Origin: Microbotryomycetes sp. JL201
Taxonomy: Eukaryota; Basidiomycota; Microbotryomycetes
Assembly: GCA_033819885.1 (NCBI GenBank)
Contig: JAQYUZ010000001.1
Coordinates: forward strand, 682,001-746,000
DNA length: 64,000 bases
Direction: 5' to 3'
Shown: positions 11,678-22,924 of the stretch, in pieces
Numbering within the stretch: the stretch's first letter is position 1
Layout: each line of letters opens with the position of its first letter
Notes under the pieces: model-generated
Told to the model about the DNA's origin: nothing
The model's input: only the letters and a program-made list of their open reading frames with translations
Databases searched by the model: none
Position numbers and translations under genes: made by a program

Positions 11678-13539
11678 ATGTCGCCAACGCTTTCTGCCAC
11701 CGAAGGCCGCAGGCTGTCGCGCCTGCCGAGCAGTCTTGGCCCGCTTGACCCGTTTGGCTACGACGTAGAGGCATCACAGACGACGCCTTACGACTCGGCA
11801 TATGCTTTCACTCATTCTCCACAAGCGTCATCTTCCCAAATCCAACGCACTTTATCCAGATCGTCTGTCGTGCTGCCAACCGCCTCGACGAGCTCGCCAC
11901 AGCTCGCGCAGCAATACTCGATTCCGGCCTCGTCGAGCATGCTGTCTGACATGTCGGCTGCGGCAACAGTGACGGGGGCAGCAGTACCAGGGACCATGTC
12001 CAGGTCGCCTTCTCATTCGCAGCAATATGGTCGCGCGCAACAGCCCGATAGACCTTGGATCAAGCCTCGTAGCGCCAGCTGGGGCGATCAGTCCGCTGCC
12101 GGCCGCGCTTCATTCAAGAATGGCCTGAGCGCACCCAACAACAGGTCAAAACTTTCTGGCGAGATTGTTGCCGAGGTGAGCGTAGCTCGGTCGCTGCGCA
12201 ACTTTAGCTGCGGCGTTAATGACCTCTCCCGGAGCAGACCATGTCTGTCGTCGAACTACCCGTGACGACTCCATCAAAGATCGATTATACTTCGTCAAGG
12301 CTGTACCAGCGGACGCTCAAGGCGCAGAAAGCGCTCGAAAAGGATCGCGCAAAGGCCGCGGCCAAGGGCAAAGTGTCCAAGTACGACACGCCAGACCTCA
12401 AGACGCTCGCCAAACAAGAACGCAGGCAGTCCTCTGCCAGCTCATTCGTGTCTGATGTTGGTGTCATGGCAAACCGCAGTCGAACTTCACTCGGATGGTT
12501 CAGATCGAGCTCGGAAGCGACTCTGGCTCTGCCGCCAAGTCCGACATTGCAGCCAGGTACGGGCGTATCGTCATCACGATCATCCACCACACTCTTGTCG
12601 CTCAGCTCAGCAAAAGGATCACCGCACCTTGAGCCGCCGACGCTGTGGCCGACACAAAAACTCAAATCGGTCGCGTCTAAAGACCGGCTGCGCGAAGCGC
12701 GCGAAGCTGTTGGCGCAGTGTCTCCTCCGAGACATGTAGCTGTGCGTCATCAATTGCAGGGGCCACCACATCCGGTGGCGACAGCCAAGATGCCACTGGC
12801 GGACGTTCCGGTCGACAGGTCCGAGCTCAGGCCAAGACAATCGTCCCTGATGCCAGCATCTACTTTGGCCAGCACTCCAAATGCTCAACAGCCGTCTCGG
12901 ACGCCGTCGCCGCTGTCGATGGCAGAGGTGACCGAAGCGCTAATGAAGACGCCTCAAACAGACTCGGCATACGTTTCGTGCTCGTCCTCCAAGGAACCCT
13001 CGCTCGACCACGAGCAACGCGCGGACGGATCTCCATCGCCTCCGTCGTCAGAGTCGTCTCCCTCGACCCCGCCTCCCGCTTCGATCGAAGTGTTTGCTTT
13101 GCCTGTCGATACCTCTCGACCGAGTCTTCCTAGGTCTCGCAAGTCGTCCTTCAACTTGTTTGGCAGGAAAGTTCACGATGCACCTGTGCCGGCACAGATG
13201 CAGATCACGCCCGAGCCTGCAAAGATGACAAAAAGCAGAAGTTCATTCTTCGGTCGATCAACAAACAAGACTTTGGTGGGTTCGTCATCGGTGCCGGCGC
13301 CTGTGCCAATCACCTCCTTGGAGACACGCGCAATTGAACAGCAAGACAAGCAGCCTTCAAGTCCAGCTCGACTGACGAAAACAAAGTCAGGTTTCGGAAC
13401 TTGGTTTTCTGGTCGAACCAGGTCAAAGTCAAACCCAGACACTGTTCGAACAAAGAGGACTACAGAGAAAGCATTGCCTCCTCCTCCGCCATCGAGCTCG
13501 AACCGAGTGTTTTCAGCAGCTGTGCTGCGTCGAGGGTAA
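11678..13539 (+). CDS. Ser/Pro-rich, probably disordered protein of unknown function
   Basis: No family recognised. Two exons (11678-12175 and 12238-13539, intron 62 bp) give 599 residues. Composition is dominated by Ser, Pro, Thr, Ala and Lys, so most of it is probably disordered. The only short region that looks structured is near the exon junction, with IDYTSSRLYQRTLKAQKALE, a likely helix. Repeated basic patches resemble phosphorylation or membrane-binding sites: SRKSSFNLFGRK, KSRSSFFGRS, KTKSGFGTWFSGRTRS, all of the type S-x-x-FG(R/T). It ends with a poly-Pro run and NRVFSAAVLRRG. The start codon is the first ATG that leaves a typical coding bias; an upstream noncoding exon is possible. 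Converges on SRF1. Confidence 0.72.
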
Positions 13540-14013
13540 AGACGCTCAGATCCCGCTTTCCTTTCTTTCGTTTGCCCTTTATATTGCTCTGTCGTCACCA
13601 ATACAGACACTTTCTTTCCTCTGCTTCTCTCGAGTGTCGTTCTCTCAACCATGTCCCATGACTCGCTTGTACGCTTACAGCACACACCATCATTCTAGCT
13701 CGTACCTTAATAATCTGACTACTTCCGAATTCCGACTCATTTTGCTTTTTTGTAACGCTCATTTTACACGCCATCTCATCAGGAGAAAGAGAGATTGCGC
13801 ATTACAATGAATATGACGGTTCGAGGTACAGGTTTCTACAAGCGACAATATGAACGCAACCAGAGTGGGAAAATCTCTCTCCTAACTCTCTTAATGTCTG
13901 CAAGAACACGTCGAATTTTCGTTAGCCTTTCCGTACGGCTTGCCCAACCAAAGGACACTACTTCAGCCCGAGAAAGGAACGAGGAAAAAAAAAGGTTTCC
14001 GGTCAAACAAGAC
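13540..14013. other. Convergent 3' region, AT-richer
   Basis: 474 bp between two convergent stop codons. T-rich on the + strand at first (CTTTCTTTCGTTT..., TTTTGCTTTTTTG), A-rich towards the end (AGGAAAAAAAAAGG at about 13982), consistent with 3' UTRs and polyadenylation sites for both genes. No open frame of interest. Confidence 0.5.
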
Positions 14014-15662
14014 TTACTTTCTTGAAACCTTGTGAAAGATCCTAAACAAGCTGACGATCAGAATTCCAGCGTACAAAAAAACTTGAATAAACACAAATGC
14101 GACGACGGCCGATTGTTGAGCGCAAACCTTGTCGGCAAGAGATCCTTCCATTTGAGCTGTTCCTGTCACGTTCGTTGGTGGTTCGTTGTATTGGGCATAA
14201 GGTGTGTAAGCAGTGCATTCGAGCGCGGACGTGAACAGGTCGTCAAAGGACAGGGACAGAACCGATGACCAGAGGCAGATAAAGATCAGTTCGGTCAAGG
14301 TGTGGGCCATCTGGAGGACGATTAGAGAGAGTGAGGACAGTGCTGAAACGAATCAACGAGTCGGGACTGACCTTGCTGCCGAGCGACCAAATACCGATAG
14401 GCGAACCGAAGTACTCGATCTGCGCGCAAATTGGAGGTCAGTCGCGTTCGGGAAAAGACTCGGCCCGTTCAGACTTACGTAGAGCGTCACAAAGATGTGA
14501 GCTATGGCGATCGGAGCGACAACGATGCACATGATGGTGGAGCTGCCCATGATGCCGACGAGCTTGGCTTTGCGTTCGCGTTCGCGAATGTCTGCTGCTA
14601 GCCCGAGTGTGCAAGTCGTTACGACTAGGTTGATGAATCGAAACACGAGCGGCGCGAACGCGCTTCTGAGTATAAATCGCTCGAAGCGAGACATGCGTGA
14701 CTTGTTCTGCTCGGCGTTGGCCTGCGCTATCGTGAACGGGTCGCGGTCGTCGCCTCCCTCATGGCCGTCACGGTGAAAGGGCGTCCAAGGCGAGGACCAG
14801 CCAGGCGTCTGCGGGCCAAGAGTAGCTACGGGTCAGCGAGTACATCGAGCTTGAGCTCGACATTGTGCCGCCGCACCTGCGCATGGTTCATTGAAAATAC
14901 GCCGGGTGGCGCGAGCCTTGCCGACATGCTCATTGACCTGCCGTTGCCGTGGTCGTCTTGTTTTTCCACGTCCGGGTGCCTGTTGTTGCGTCTAAAGCTG
15001 CTGGCAAGAGACCTGCTGCTTGTGTTTGAGCGCCTGCTGTGGCTGCTGTCGATTGAGTCTCGTCGTCGTCGTCGTCGTCGTTGCTGCTTCTCGTCCGTAT
15101 CGTCGGTGCCGCTGTTCTTGGACTGGTCCTGCTGCTGGCCGTTGATGTAGTCGTGTACTCTGTCAAGATACTTTTGCGGCAGCGTAAACGTCCACCAGCT
15201 GTCTGTGGCGTTGTTCGAGGGCGCCCCGGCGGCGGCAGAGCGCGAGTTGAGCGACCGCTGCACGTCGTCGCGCGAGTGTGCCGGCTGAAGCAGCGTCGGG
15301 CCCGTCAGCCTACTGTCTGGAGAAGTCGGCGCCGAGTCTGATGGACATCGGCCGGGCGGCGTGGCCGTGCCAGTCGGTCGTGTCTTGGCTGCCTCGGCGT
15401 CGACGGTCGAACCCGGCTCGAGCTCGTTCATCAGGCCGCGACTCGCGGGAGGATGTGGTTCTCGATTGTGCACAGTCTGCTGCTGGTTGAATCGCAGCTC
15501 CATCTCGTCCGGTGGCAGCTTGCGCACCCAGGCTGGAAGCATCCGCGACAGTGTCAGCTCCTGTACCTTGACCCGCACACGAGACGCACTAGGGGTAGTG
15601 TTGACTCGCTTCTTTGCAGAGCCATACTTGAGCGAGTCGGTCGATCCAGACGCGGCGCTCAT
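14014..15662 (-). CDS. SRF1: SRF1-type regulator of phospholipase D, multi-pass membrane protein
   Basis: Srf1 is needed for Spo14-type phospholipase D activity in yeast; filamentous fungi and basidiomycetes have longer homologues. Exons on the minus strand: 15662-14877, 14808-14479, 14419-14372, 14310-14014 (486 residues). The N-terminal 260 residues are hydrophilic, with a PAWVRKLPP patch and a run of seven Arg. From residue ~290 comes the family core: FERFILRSAFAPLVFRFINL, VGIMGSSTIMCIVVAPIAIA, IEYFGSPIGIWSLGSK (a separate 48-bp exon), LTELIFICLWSSVLSLSFDD, and a last helix VVAFVFIQVFLYAGILIVSLF ahead of RIFHKV. That makes about four membrane spans. The open frame continues upstream but only from a TTG; the first ATG is at 15662. 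Confidence 0.78.
15058..15081. repeat. Trinucleotide microsatellite (CGT/ACG)n in SRF1
   Basis: About seven uninterrupted CGT units on the + strand. On the minus strand they encode the poly-Arg run of the SRF1-like protein's cytosolic N-terminus. Being inside an exon, a change in copy number keeps the frame. Confidence 0.85.
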
Positions 15663-16631
15663 CGCACACAATTGTGTGGCCAAGAGATCTTCCGGAACAA
15701 CTTGAAACAGTTATGACGCGCACACGACCTTTTCATTGTAAACGAGTACTTATTACAGAATCGTCCGCGGCCACAGTGCACGCAGTATGATGTCACATGA
15801 GGGCGACAGAGGAACTCATGCATTGCAATAGAGATGAATGAGCGCGACTATTGCGCTGCGGCTGAGCTGCTGGCGGCCAGCTGCGACCGCTTTATAACCC
15901 TGTACGCTGAGTACGTTTCTGGAATTAGCCCCGCAATCCCCAGCTGAGAGACATCTGTTAACGGACGCAAAATTTTATTTTTGTGTCAGGAGCCAGCAAC
16001 CAGGACGTGATCGTCGCGCTCCTGACAACGACAGCAAGGCCCGCACGCGATGGGTTGCAAACGCCGAAACAGCCGCCCGAGCGGAACGCCAAAGCAACGA
16101 AAACCTTACAGTGGACCGCATATGAAAACAAACAAATCTGGCAAGGCAGGCGTGCGCATCGTTGACGGTTTCTACTTGGACAGAGACGGAGATGTGCGCA
16201 TTTCCTTCAACAGCAGCTTGCATGTTTATCTTAACCACCCGATCAATTAGATCTGGTGTCTTTGTAGCCCACCACGGCGGTGCATCAAGTTTGGTGAGTG
16301 CTTTTGACACACTTCCGCTCAGGAGTCGAGGACGGCCCGAGCGCATACCCGCTCGGGATGTCACTCGCAGCGTCCGGAAGAGCTCCAGGCAGCTACTGAC
16401 AACTCGCTACTGAACGTTGTTGCGCTGAATGTTATGTCGCACTGGACGAATGCTTCTTTGCGTACAGTGACGAAAAAACCCGGCAAAAATCGAGGAAGAG
16501 AGTTTTGAAACTGTCGCGGCAAAGGTCAAGCAGGCTGCAGCTTCTTTGCATGGGAGGACGGAGTTGCCGAGGCTCGTCAAAATAACGGGTTCGTACCGTT
16601 ACTTCGCGCGGTAACCTGGCTTCGTGCTTAC
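15663..16631. other. Intergenic or unresolved 5' exons
   Basis: About 970 bp upstream of SRF1 (read on minus) and of the coiled-coil ORF (read on plus). An ATG at 16050 opens 66 codons of basic protein (MGCKRRNSRPSGTPKQRK...), and 16472-16612 has an open, helix-like frame containing ESFETVAAKVKQAAASLHGR but no ATG. Either could be exons of the next gene; I could not join them with convincing splice sites. Confidence 0.4.
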
Positions 16632-17243
16632 GTGCCTTATATCAGTCTCACTGGGAACGAGAGGGCCGATGCTGCTTGGCAACAGCCTGCTGTCAATGAG
16701 CAAAGAGTCAAAGGCTCACACGCCTCTCAGGATTCTGGTCATGGCTTGAAAACGGCCGTCGACGCCTTGCTTGACACGTCCTCCAGCGAAGACGATTCGA
16801 GCTCGGATGATAATGAAACAGGATCTGACGATACCGAAACCTCGAGTGAGGAGGAGCCCGAGTGCAAAAGGATAAAAGCGGAACGCTCTACCCAGATCAA
16901 GAGGCGAGCAGGTCCTTCAAGTGCGTTGCCGACACCTCAAGCATCAAGTCAAACAGGTCCTTCATCTGCGTTGCCCGCTCTGAAATCGTCTCACTCAAAA
17001 ATTCGGGTGGCCGGTACATTGGAGAACGAGCTCAATGAGGCATCGAGCTTACTGGCCAGACTGCAAGAGGAACGCACAACAGTGTTGCGGAAGAGGACGG
17101 ATGCGACGCTTGTGCTGGAAAAGATTGACCAGCAATTGCACGAAGTCGACACGCTGCTGAAACAAGTTGGAGAAGAGGTCAAACGCTTGCAGAAAGAAGT
17201 GGATGGTCGCGAAGGCTTGACCGTCAAGAACGAGCTACGATAG
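16632..17243 (+). CDS. Acidic coiled-coil ORF, 5' end unresolved
   Basis: No family recognised. The open frame has no internal ATG and begins at a GTG, so it must be the last exon of a spliced gene; the left coordinate is only the limit of the open frame. Visible parts: an acidic Ser/Asp/Glu tract (DTSSSEDDSSSDDNETGSDD), a possible nuclear signal (CKRIKAERSTQIKRR), a duplicated GPSSALP motif (twice, about 20 residues apart), and a C-terminal coiled coil of about 65 residues starting near LENELNEASSLLARLQEE. The upstream candidate exon at 16472-16612 also looks helical. A splice acceptor TATATCAG ends at 16645. It is followed 190 bp later by CSN2. Confidence 0.5.
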   Translation: MPYISLTGNERADAAWQQPAVNEQRVKGSHASQDSGHGLKTAVDALLDTSSSEDDSSSDDNETGSDDTETSSEEEPECKRIKAERSTQIKRRAGPSSALPTPQASSQTGPSSALPALKSSHSKIRVAGTLENELNEASSLLARLQEERTTVLRKRTDATLVLEKIDQQLHEVDTLLKQVGEEVKRLQKEVDGREGLTVKNELR

Positions 17244-17433
17244 GTGGGGGTGGCGGCTTGTAGCAGGGAAGGAACAGAGCATCATGCAGTCAAAATAGCT
17301 GAAACCTCCGGAGTGTCTCCTATTGTCACTCGAAATGGAGTTGAAATGCCGCCGTTAATTATGTTGTGCTTGTGCTTGGGCCCCTCCTACTTCTCGCGCT
17401 ACGAGGCAACCTCGCTCAACCTCAGCCGTTACG

Positions 17434-19583
17434 ATGTCAGTACCCACAAGCCACATGCTGATTTGACCTGGTGCTGATTATTCTGTCCATCTTCTGAAAA
17501 GGAGCGACAACGATGATTTTGTGAGCTACACGCGCGAGCCGACGATGCACCAAAGCGAAGGCTGACCGCAATGTTGCATGCACGCCGAGACAGATGATGG
17601 ACGAGGACGATGAAGTGAGTACAGTGGCCTTGCTTCGCTATGCGCGCGCGACGCAACTTGCACGCACGCTCGGCGCTGACGACCCCGTCGCTGCACAGGA
17701 CTACGGCTTCGAGTACGAAGGCTCAGACGACGGAGACGACGCTGTGGACGTGGAGAACGAGTATTACACTGCCAAATGTGCGCAAATGTGACGCTTGCCG
17801 CTGTCTTGGGTCTTCAACCCCCACATCGAGCTGAACTTGTTTGCGATCTAGCCCAACGCGATCAGCCCGACGTTGCGTTAGCCTCATTCCAAAAGATCGT
17901 CGACAACGAGCAAACAGCTGGCGAACAGGGCGAGTTTGGCTTCAAGTCGCTCAAGCAAATGACAAAGCTCTGCTTCCGCAATGGCCGCTATGACGAGGCT
18001 TTGAAACACTACAAAACGCTCTTGACCTACATTAAAAAAGCAGTCACGCGCAACGTGGCTGAAAAGGGCATCAACGGAATTCTCGACTATGTCAGCGCCG
18101 AGCAAAAGCTCGACACAGCAAAGATGCAGGAGTTTTACGAAGTGACAATGAAAGCGCTCGAGGACGCCAAGAACGAGGTGCGAGCCGATTGGTCGTTGAT
18201 GTAAACGGTGTCGCTGACGATTTCTGTTCCCCCAGCGCTTGAGCACAAAGACAAATTTGAAGCTGGCGAAGCTGTGGCTCGACCGCAAAGAATACGGTCG
18301 TCTGTCAAAGGTGCCAAATGACTTGTCATTTGGCAAGCCCCGTTGCTGACTACTTACTTGGATTGCAGATAATCAAGGAGCTGCACGAATCGTGCGCGCA
18401 CACTGACGACGGATCGGAAGTGGACAGTTCGAAGGGGACTCTCCAGCTGGAAGTCTATGCACTTGAAATTCAGATGTACGGCGAAATGAAGAATAACAAG
18501 AAGCTCAGAGTCAGTGCAACGTCAGCTTGCGGCCGCATTATGCTGAAGGCGCCTGCCCAGGAAATTTACGAGAAGAGCCAGCGAGTGCGTTCAGCAATCC
18601 CGCACCCGCGCATTCAAGGCGTTATTCGCGAATGCGGCGGCAAGATGTACATGTCAGAGAGTGAGTGCTTACTCGAGTTCGCGGCCTGAACGATGCTGAT
18701 GTTCATTGCAGAGGATTGGGACAAGGCGCAGATCGACTTTTTCGAGGCTTTCCGAGCGTACGACGAGGCTGGGTCCCCGCAACGTATTCAAGTCCTCAAA
18801 TATCTCGTCCTAGCGCACATGTTGATGGATAGCTCAATCAATCCTTTCGACTCTCAAGAGACGAAGCCGTACGTTTTTTCACCTGGGCAGCACTTTCTGA
18901 CACACTGACTTGACTTGACCCACTAGCTACAAGAATGACATTCAGATTGCCGCCATGACAGATTTAGTCGCTGCCTACCAGAGGCGCGATGTGCATGAAG
19001 CCGAAAAAATTCTTCGCGACAACAAGGCGACAATCATGGACGACCCTTTTATTCGCTTCTACATCGATGACGTCCTGAGAAGCTTGCGGACGCAGTGGAT
19101 CCTCGAAATCATCAAGCCATACACAAGAATTGAGATCGATTACCTGGCCCGCGTGAGTGGAAGGCCATCACTGTGCGCGGAGCTTTTTGCTCACTGTCCA
19201 TCTTTCATACAGCAACTTGGCATTTCGCCAGACGAGATTGAATCGATTCTCGTGGCCCTCATCCTCGACGGCAAGGTTCAAGGTCGAATAGACCAGGTAT
19301 TGCGCCGGCTCGAACTTGACAGACAGTCAGTGAGATCGTACACCATCAAATGCTCTTACTGATCCTATGTCCTCAATGCAGCAAAGCCGTCGAAGCCAAA
19401 CGGTACGCGGCGCTCGACCGCTGGTCCACTCAACTCGCTTCGATTCAGTCGTCCATGCTAGGCAAAGCCGCCAGTGCTGGCGCCAACGATCGTTCAGCCA
19501 TGATGGGTCCAGGTCCGATGGGCTTTGGTGGTCCGTTTGGCAGCCCGGCTGCCATGATGACCGGTTCAGATTTGTGGGCTTGA
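17434..19583 (+). CDS. CSN2: COP9 signalosome subunit 2
   Basis: CSN2 is a PCI-domain subunit of the COP9 signalosome, which removes NEDD8 from cullin-RING ligases; CSN2 contacts the cullin. Twelve coding exons: 17434-17435, 17502-17520, 17594-17614, 17699-17777, 17852-18177, 18236-18310, 18369-18509, 18561-18660, 18712-18868, 18927-19152, 19213-19325, 19382-19583 (486 residues). The N-terminus reads MSDNDDFMMDEDDEDYGFEY, closely like animal CSN2; to obtain it the start codon must be split AT|G by a 66-bp intron, followed by 19- and 21-nt exons. Core motifs: [87 protein letters not shown] and [18 protein letters not shown] Gly/Met-rich tail follows. Confidence 0.93.
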
Positions 19584-19877
19584 GCTCGCTTGCTTTCCAC
19601 TTTTATTTGTTGTGTGCATTGTTACGAAGCCAGTCGTTGTCCTTTCTCTTTGTTTGGCAGTGGTTGTGCGCCACTTGCTGGAGACTGTCCCCAACGAACG
19701 AGACGCGAACGCACATCCAGCAGGCCATGTCAGAGGATTTGTCCGAAGATGAGGATAGGAAGCGGTGTGAGCTTCTGCACAGCCTCCTTTTTGCCTGTCG
19801 CGCTCGGGCCTCGTTCAGACCCAGCCAGGCCTCGGCCGCTCACAGCCTTACCTCTATCTTTCTCCGCCTCACGCACC

Positions 19878-20897
19878 ATGGATCAGTTGATGAACTTTGG
19901 CAAGCAAGCGTACTCGCAGTACCAAGCTTCGCAGCAGGGCCACCAAGGTCAGGGCGGCGGCGAGTTTGGCCAGCTCGGATCTGCTGCACTCAACTCGAGC
20001 GACAACAACCGGCCACCACAGACAGGCAGTGAGTTGTGACTGGTACTGGCAGAGCTCTGCAGGACAATCAGACCGTTGCCGAGTCTGTCCTGGACCCGCT
20101 ATGTCGAGTGATGACGTAGCCTGCGCAAATGCAACCTGCCACCTTCAATGGTCACGTGCTGACCACATTAATGCGATTCATAGTGCCGTTTGATCCGTCA
20201 CAAGCTGTCCAGCACGCGTCAAACGCCACCTCTTCTGGAGACAAGGACTTGTTCTCGAGCGCGAGTGAGTAGCTTGCTGACATGTTGTACTTTTTACTTT
20301 CAAAGCTCACAATGCAACCCAGTGTCGTTCTTGAACAACAACTTTGACGACAAGGATGATCTGAATGAGGACGACGCGGTCAAGGCTCACGAGCAAGTTT
20401 ACTCGAATCAAGGGGCCCAACAGCTCGGATCTCAACAAATGGGCGCAGCAGGTCAGACACATTTCTACAAGATCGCACAGGAAGACGGTCTGACCATGAA
20501 TCTGCGAGAACAGCTGCCATGCAAGCGCTTAAAAAGTTCACCTCTGGATCGAATGAAGCTTCGATGGGTTCATCATCTGGCGGAGGCTCGTTCCAAACCA
20601 AACTGGTTGCCCTTGGTGAATAAGCATTCACTCGAGACAGATGCAAGATACTGACCACGTCATCGCTTCGTAGCAATGGCCGAGGCTGCAAAGCTATTCG
20701 ACTCGAAGCCAGCCGCCAATGGCAATAAGCAAGACGTTGTTCAATCCGCCGCGGCGACCATGATGAAGTTGTTGCTCAAGAACAAGACGAGCGGTATGAT
20801 GGGAGCCGGCAGTGAGGGAGGTTCAGCGATGGGTGGAGGAGGGGGCGCAGGCGGCATGTCACAATTGCTCGGCATGGCTCAGCAGTTTATGAAGTAG
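19878..20897 (+). CDS. Beta-flanking-type small fungal protein
   Basis: Resembles fungal proteins annotated as beta-flanking proteins, whose role is unknown. Exons 19878-20028, 20184-20264, 20323-20451, 20514-20615 and 20674-20897 give 228 residues with consistent phases. It opens with MDQLMNFGKQAYSQYQASQQ, has an acidic segment NNNFDDKDDLNEDDAVKAHE, then ALKKFTSG, then AMAEAAKLFDSK and VQSAAATMMKLLLKNK, and ends with a Gly/Met-rich tail and MSQLLGMAQQFMK. These blocks, in this order, are what the family shows. Intron 1 (155 bp) is long, so a small extra exon inside it cannot be excluded. It ends 51 bp from the convergent acyltransferase A gene. Confidence 0.68.
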
Positions 20898-20948
20898 AAA
20901 CAGAGAATCGGACGTCAGAGAATGATTTGTTGGAATTGTCACGACAAG

Positions 20949-22525
20949 CTACGCTCCAAGTTTGCGCTTGGCCAGTGCAACCAAGGCGACTGTCCATCCT
21001 GGCGCAGCCCGAATCAGTCGCCTGCCTATCCGTACGCTGGCATAGAACGCAGCGTATGAGCCAAAGATGGATAACTATATCGTCAAAGGTCAGCAAGAAT
21101 GACGGACAGCTTCTTTGCTAGGCGAATTAAACTTACTCGATCGTCAAACGACCTCAATTCGACCTTGAACGACCTTTGCTGTGTGACGACGTCTTCTCCT
21201 TCTTGAACGACGAATTGTTTGCCGTTCTTGTAAAACTCGTCAAGTCGCGCGTGTTTCTCTGTCCACCTTTCTTGAAGCCAATCCTTGAAAGCTCTTCGGT
21301 CATCGTCCGTCACTTGTTCATCTAGCTCGACGGCATCGAGCCTGTCTTTGGCTTCAATCTTGTCCGCGGATTTGATTTCGCCGATAGGTATGCTGTCAAA
21401 CTCAATCTTCCTGATGTGGATGTGAATCGTCTCGGGTGGATGGCGCAAGGAAGCGAGAGCACCAAACAAGTATGGATTGGATCTGCCGTTAGAAATTCAA
21501 TGCTTGTCAGCGGTTGCATCTATTAGGTGGCGGCATGTTGATGAGCTTTTAGCTTGCCCAGTGTCTGTCTGCGGCGGCGTCGAGTAGCCGATCGTGATGT
21601 CGTATAATGCCAAATCAGGCGTGTTGAGCTTGAGAGTTCGCAACGTGTACAGCAAGGCCTGTTGTTTCGGCGAAGAAGATGATATCATCTGTCATTTCCA
21701 GATGAATGGTCAAGTCAGCTGGTCTCGACGGCGAGCGACCGTCGGGCTGGATCCACCTCGTTCATGTCCTTGCTCTCTCCTCCTACGCGTGCAGCGTCCA
21801 GTGCCGCGTCGGGGAAATAAACAAAGCCAATGTTACGGTTGTGTTTGGTGGATCTCCTACCGAGTTGCCAGAGCGCGTCTCCGGCTTTAGACTTGTCGCC
21901 TTTCGAATCGCCAGCGGACACAAACCCGAATCTCTGGAGTGTCCGACCGATCAGAGGAAGAGAGAACAGAGTTTTTGGAGCGTAAAAGTAAAAGGCTGGA
22001 TTGAGACAAGTGAGCTTGTCAGTCAAGAGAGCGATGCAGAGTGTGAGATAGAGTGGCTGACCATTCTCGAGTTCGGCGAGGTACATGAAAGGCAACATGA
22101 ATATCCAGTCGGCGTGGGACACGTGATTGGATAGATAGACTGCCAAAGTACGTCTGAGGGTCAATACAAGCTTGTTTGGACTCGAGTGCCCGACACGGTA
22201 ACTGACCTGCTCTGCGTTCTAGCTTGAGCACGAGCTTTCCAGAGTCCTTGTCCTTTTTGACGACCTTGCTGACGTCGATTTCCTTGTCAAATGTAACTTT
22301 GACCTGTGTGTTGCGTCCAGTGTAGCCGAGGACGATGATGGCGAGCCTGGCGAGGACGGATTTGGTGCCGTCGACGCCTTCGTAGTACCATTCACGCAAC
22401 CCGCCGGCAACGTACGACATTGGCGCATAGAACCAATGGCAGAACGAGATCGGCAGCCACAGCAGCAAAAGCAACCATGGAAACCATGATGGCGTCCGAG
22501 CGGCAGAATCGGACAGTTGCGACAT
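20949..22525 (-). CDS. Lysophospholipid acyltransferase A (LCLAT1/CST26-like)
   Basis: PlsC-fold membrane enzymes that move acyl chains onto lysophospholipids. Exons on the minus strand: 22525-22207, 22139-21757, 21688-21558, 21482-21137, 21074-20949 (434 residues). An N-terminal membrane span (WFPWLLLLLWLPISFCHWFY) precedes the catalytic NHVSHAD (HX4D) in YLSNHVSHADWIF. The C-terminal extension (LALYDITIGYSTPP, HIHIRKIEFDSIPIGE) is shared with acyltransferase B at 27 kb. The glycerophosphate-binding block, normally FPEGT, reads FPDAA here, so the enzyme may have altered activity. Intron 3 begins GCAAGC, a GC-AG intron; no GT donor is available in that exon. The last exon ends with LSIFGSYAAFYASVRIGRRL, a likely membrane anchor. 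Confidence 0.82.
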
Positions 22526-22924
22526 CACGTGAGCGGCGAGGGCGTCTCAATGTTGCACGAGTACCACAGGCGTTGGCCGAAGCTGACAGAGCAGGCCTTG
22601 CGCCAAGATCGACTCCTGGACTGGGTAGTGACAGCCTGCGCACGGAGACGGCCTAATCGCACTGCGCCACACGTAGACTGCGGCAGACCCGCGTTCGGCG
22701 CTCACAGCGCGTTGCCCCACGCGGTTCACGTTCTTTCTTTTTAAAGGCGGTCGATAAGCAGGCACAAAGTAGATTACGACAAAGAAAGCGTTGAAAGACA
22801 AAGGTGTCTGCTACAAAAGATGCAACCGGTACTCGGCCAAGGAGTAAAGTGAAGAATGCAATACCCAGCTCGATCCGATAAAGTGTAGGCTGTTGAAAAA
22901 AGTGTCTGTGTTTGAATCGTGAGA
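22526..22924. other. Intergenic, no gene seen
   Basis: About 400 bp between the start of acyltransferase A and the stop of the DUF7137 gene, both on the minus strand. Probably promoter of the former and 3' UTR of the latter. No supported open frame. Confidence 0.5.

Noticed and set aside
15975-16364. Minus-strand 129-codon frame upstream of SRF1
   Set aside because: Starts at GTG rather than ATG, overlaps other frames, no motif.
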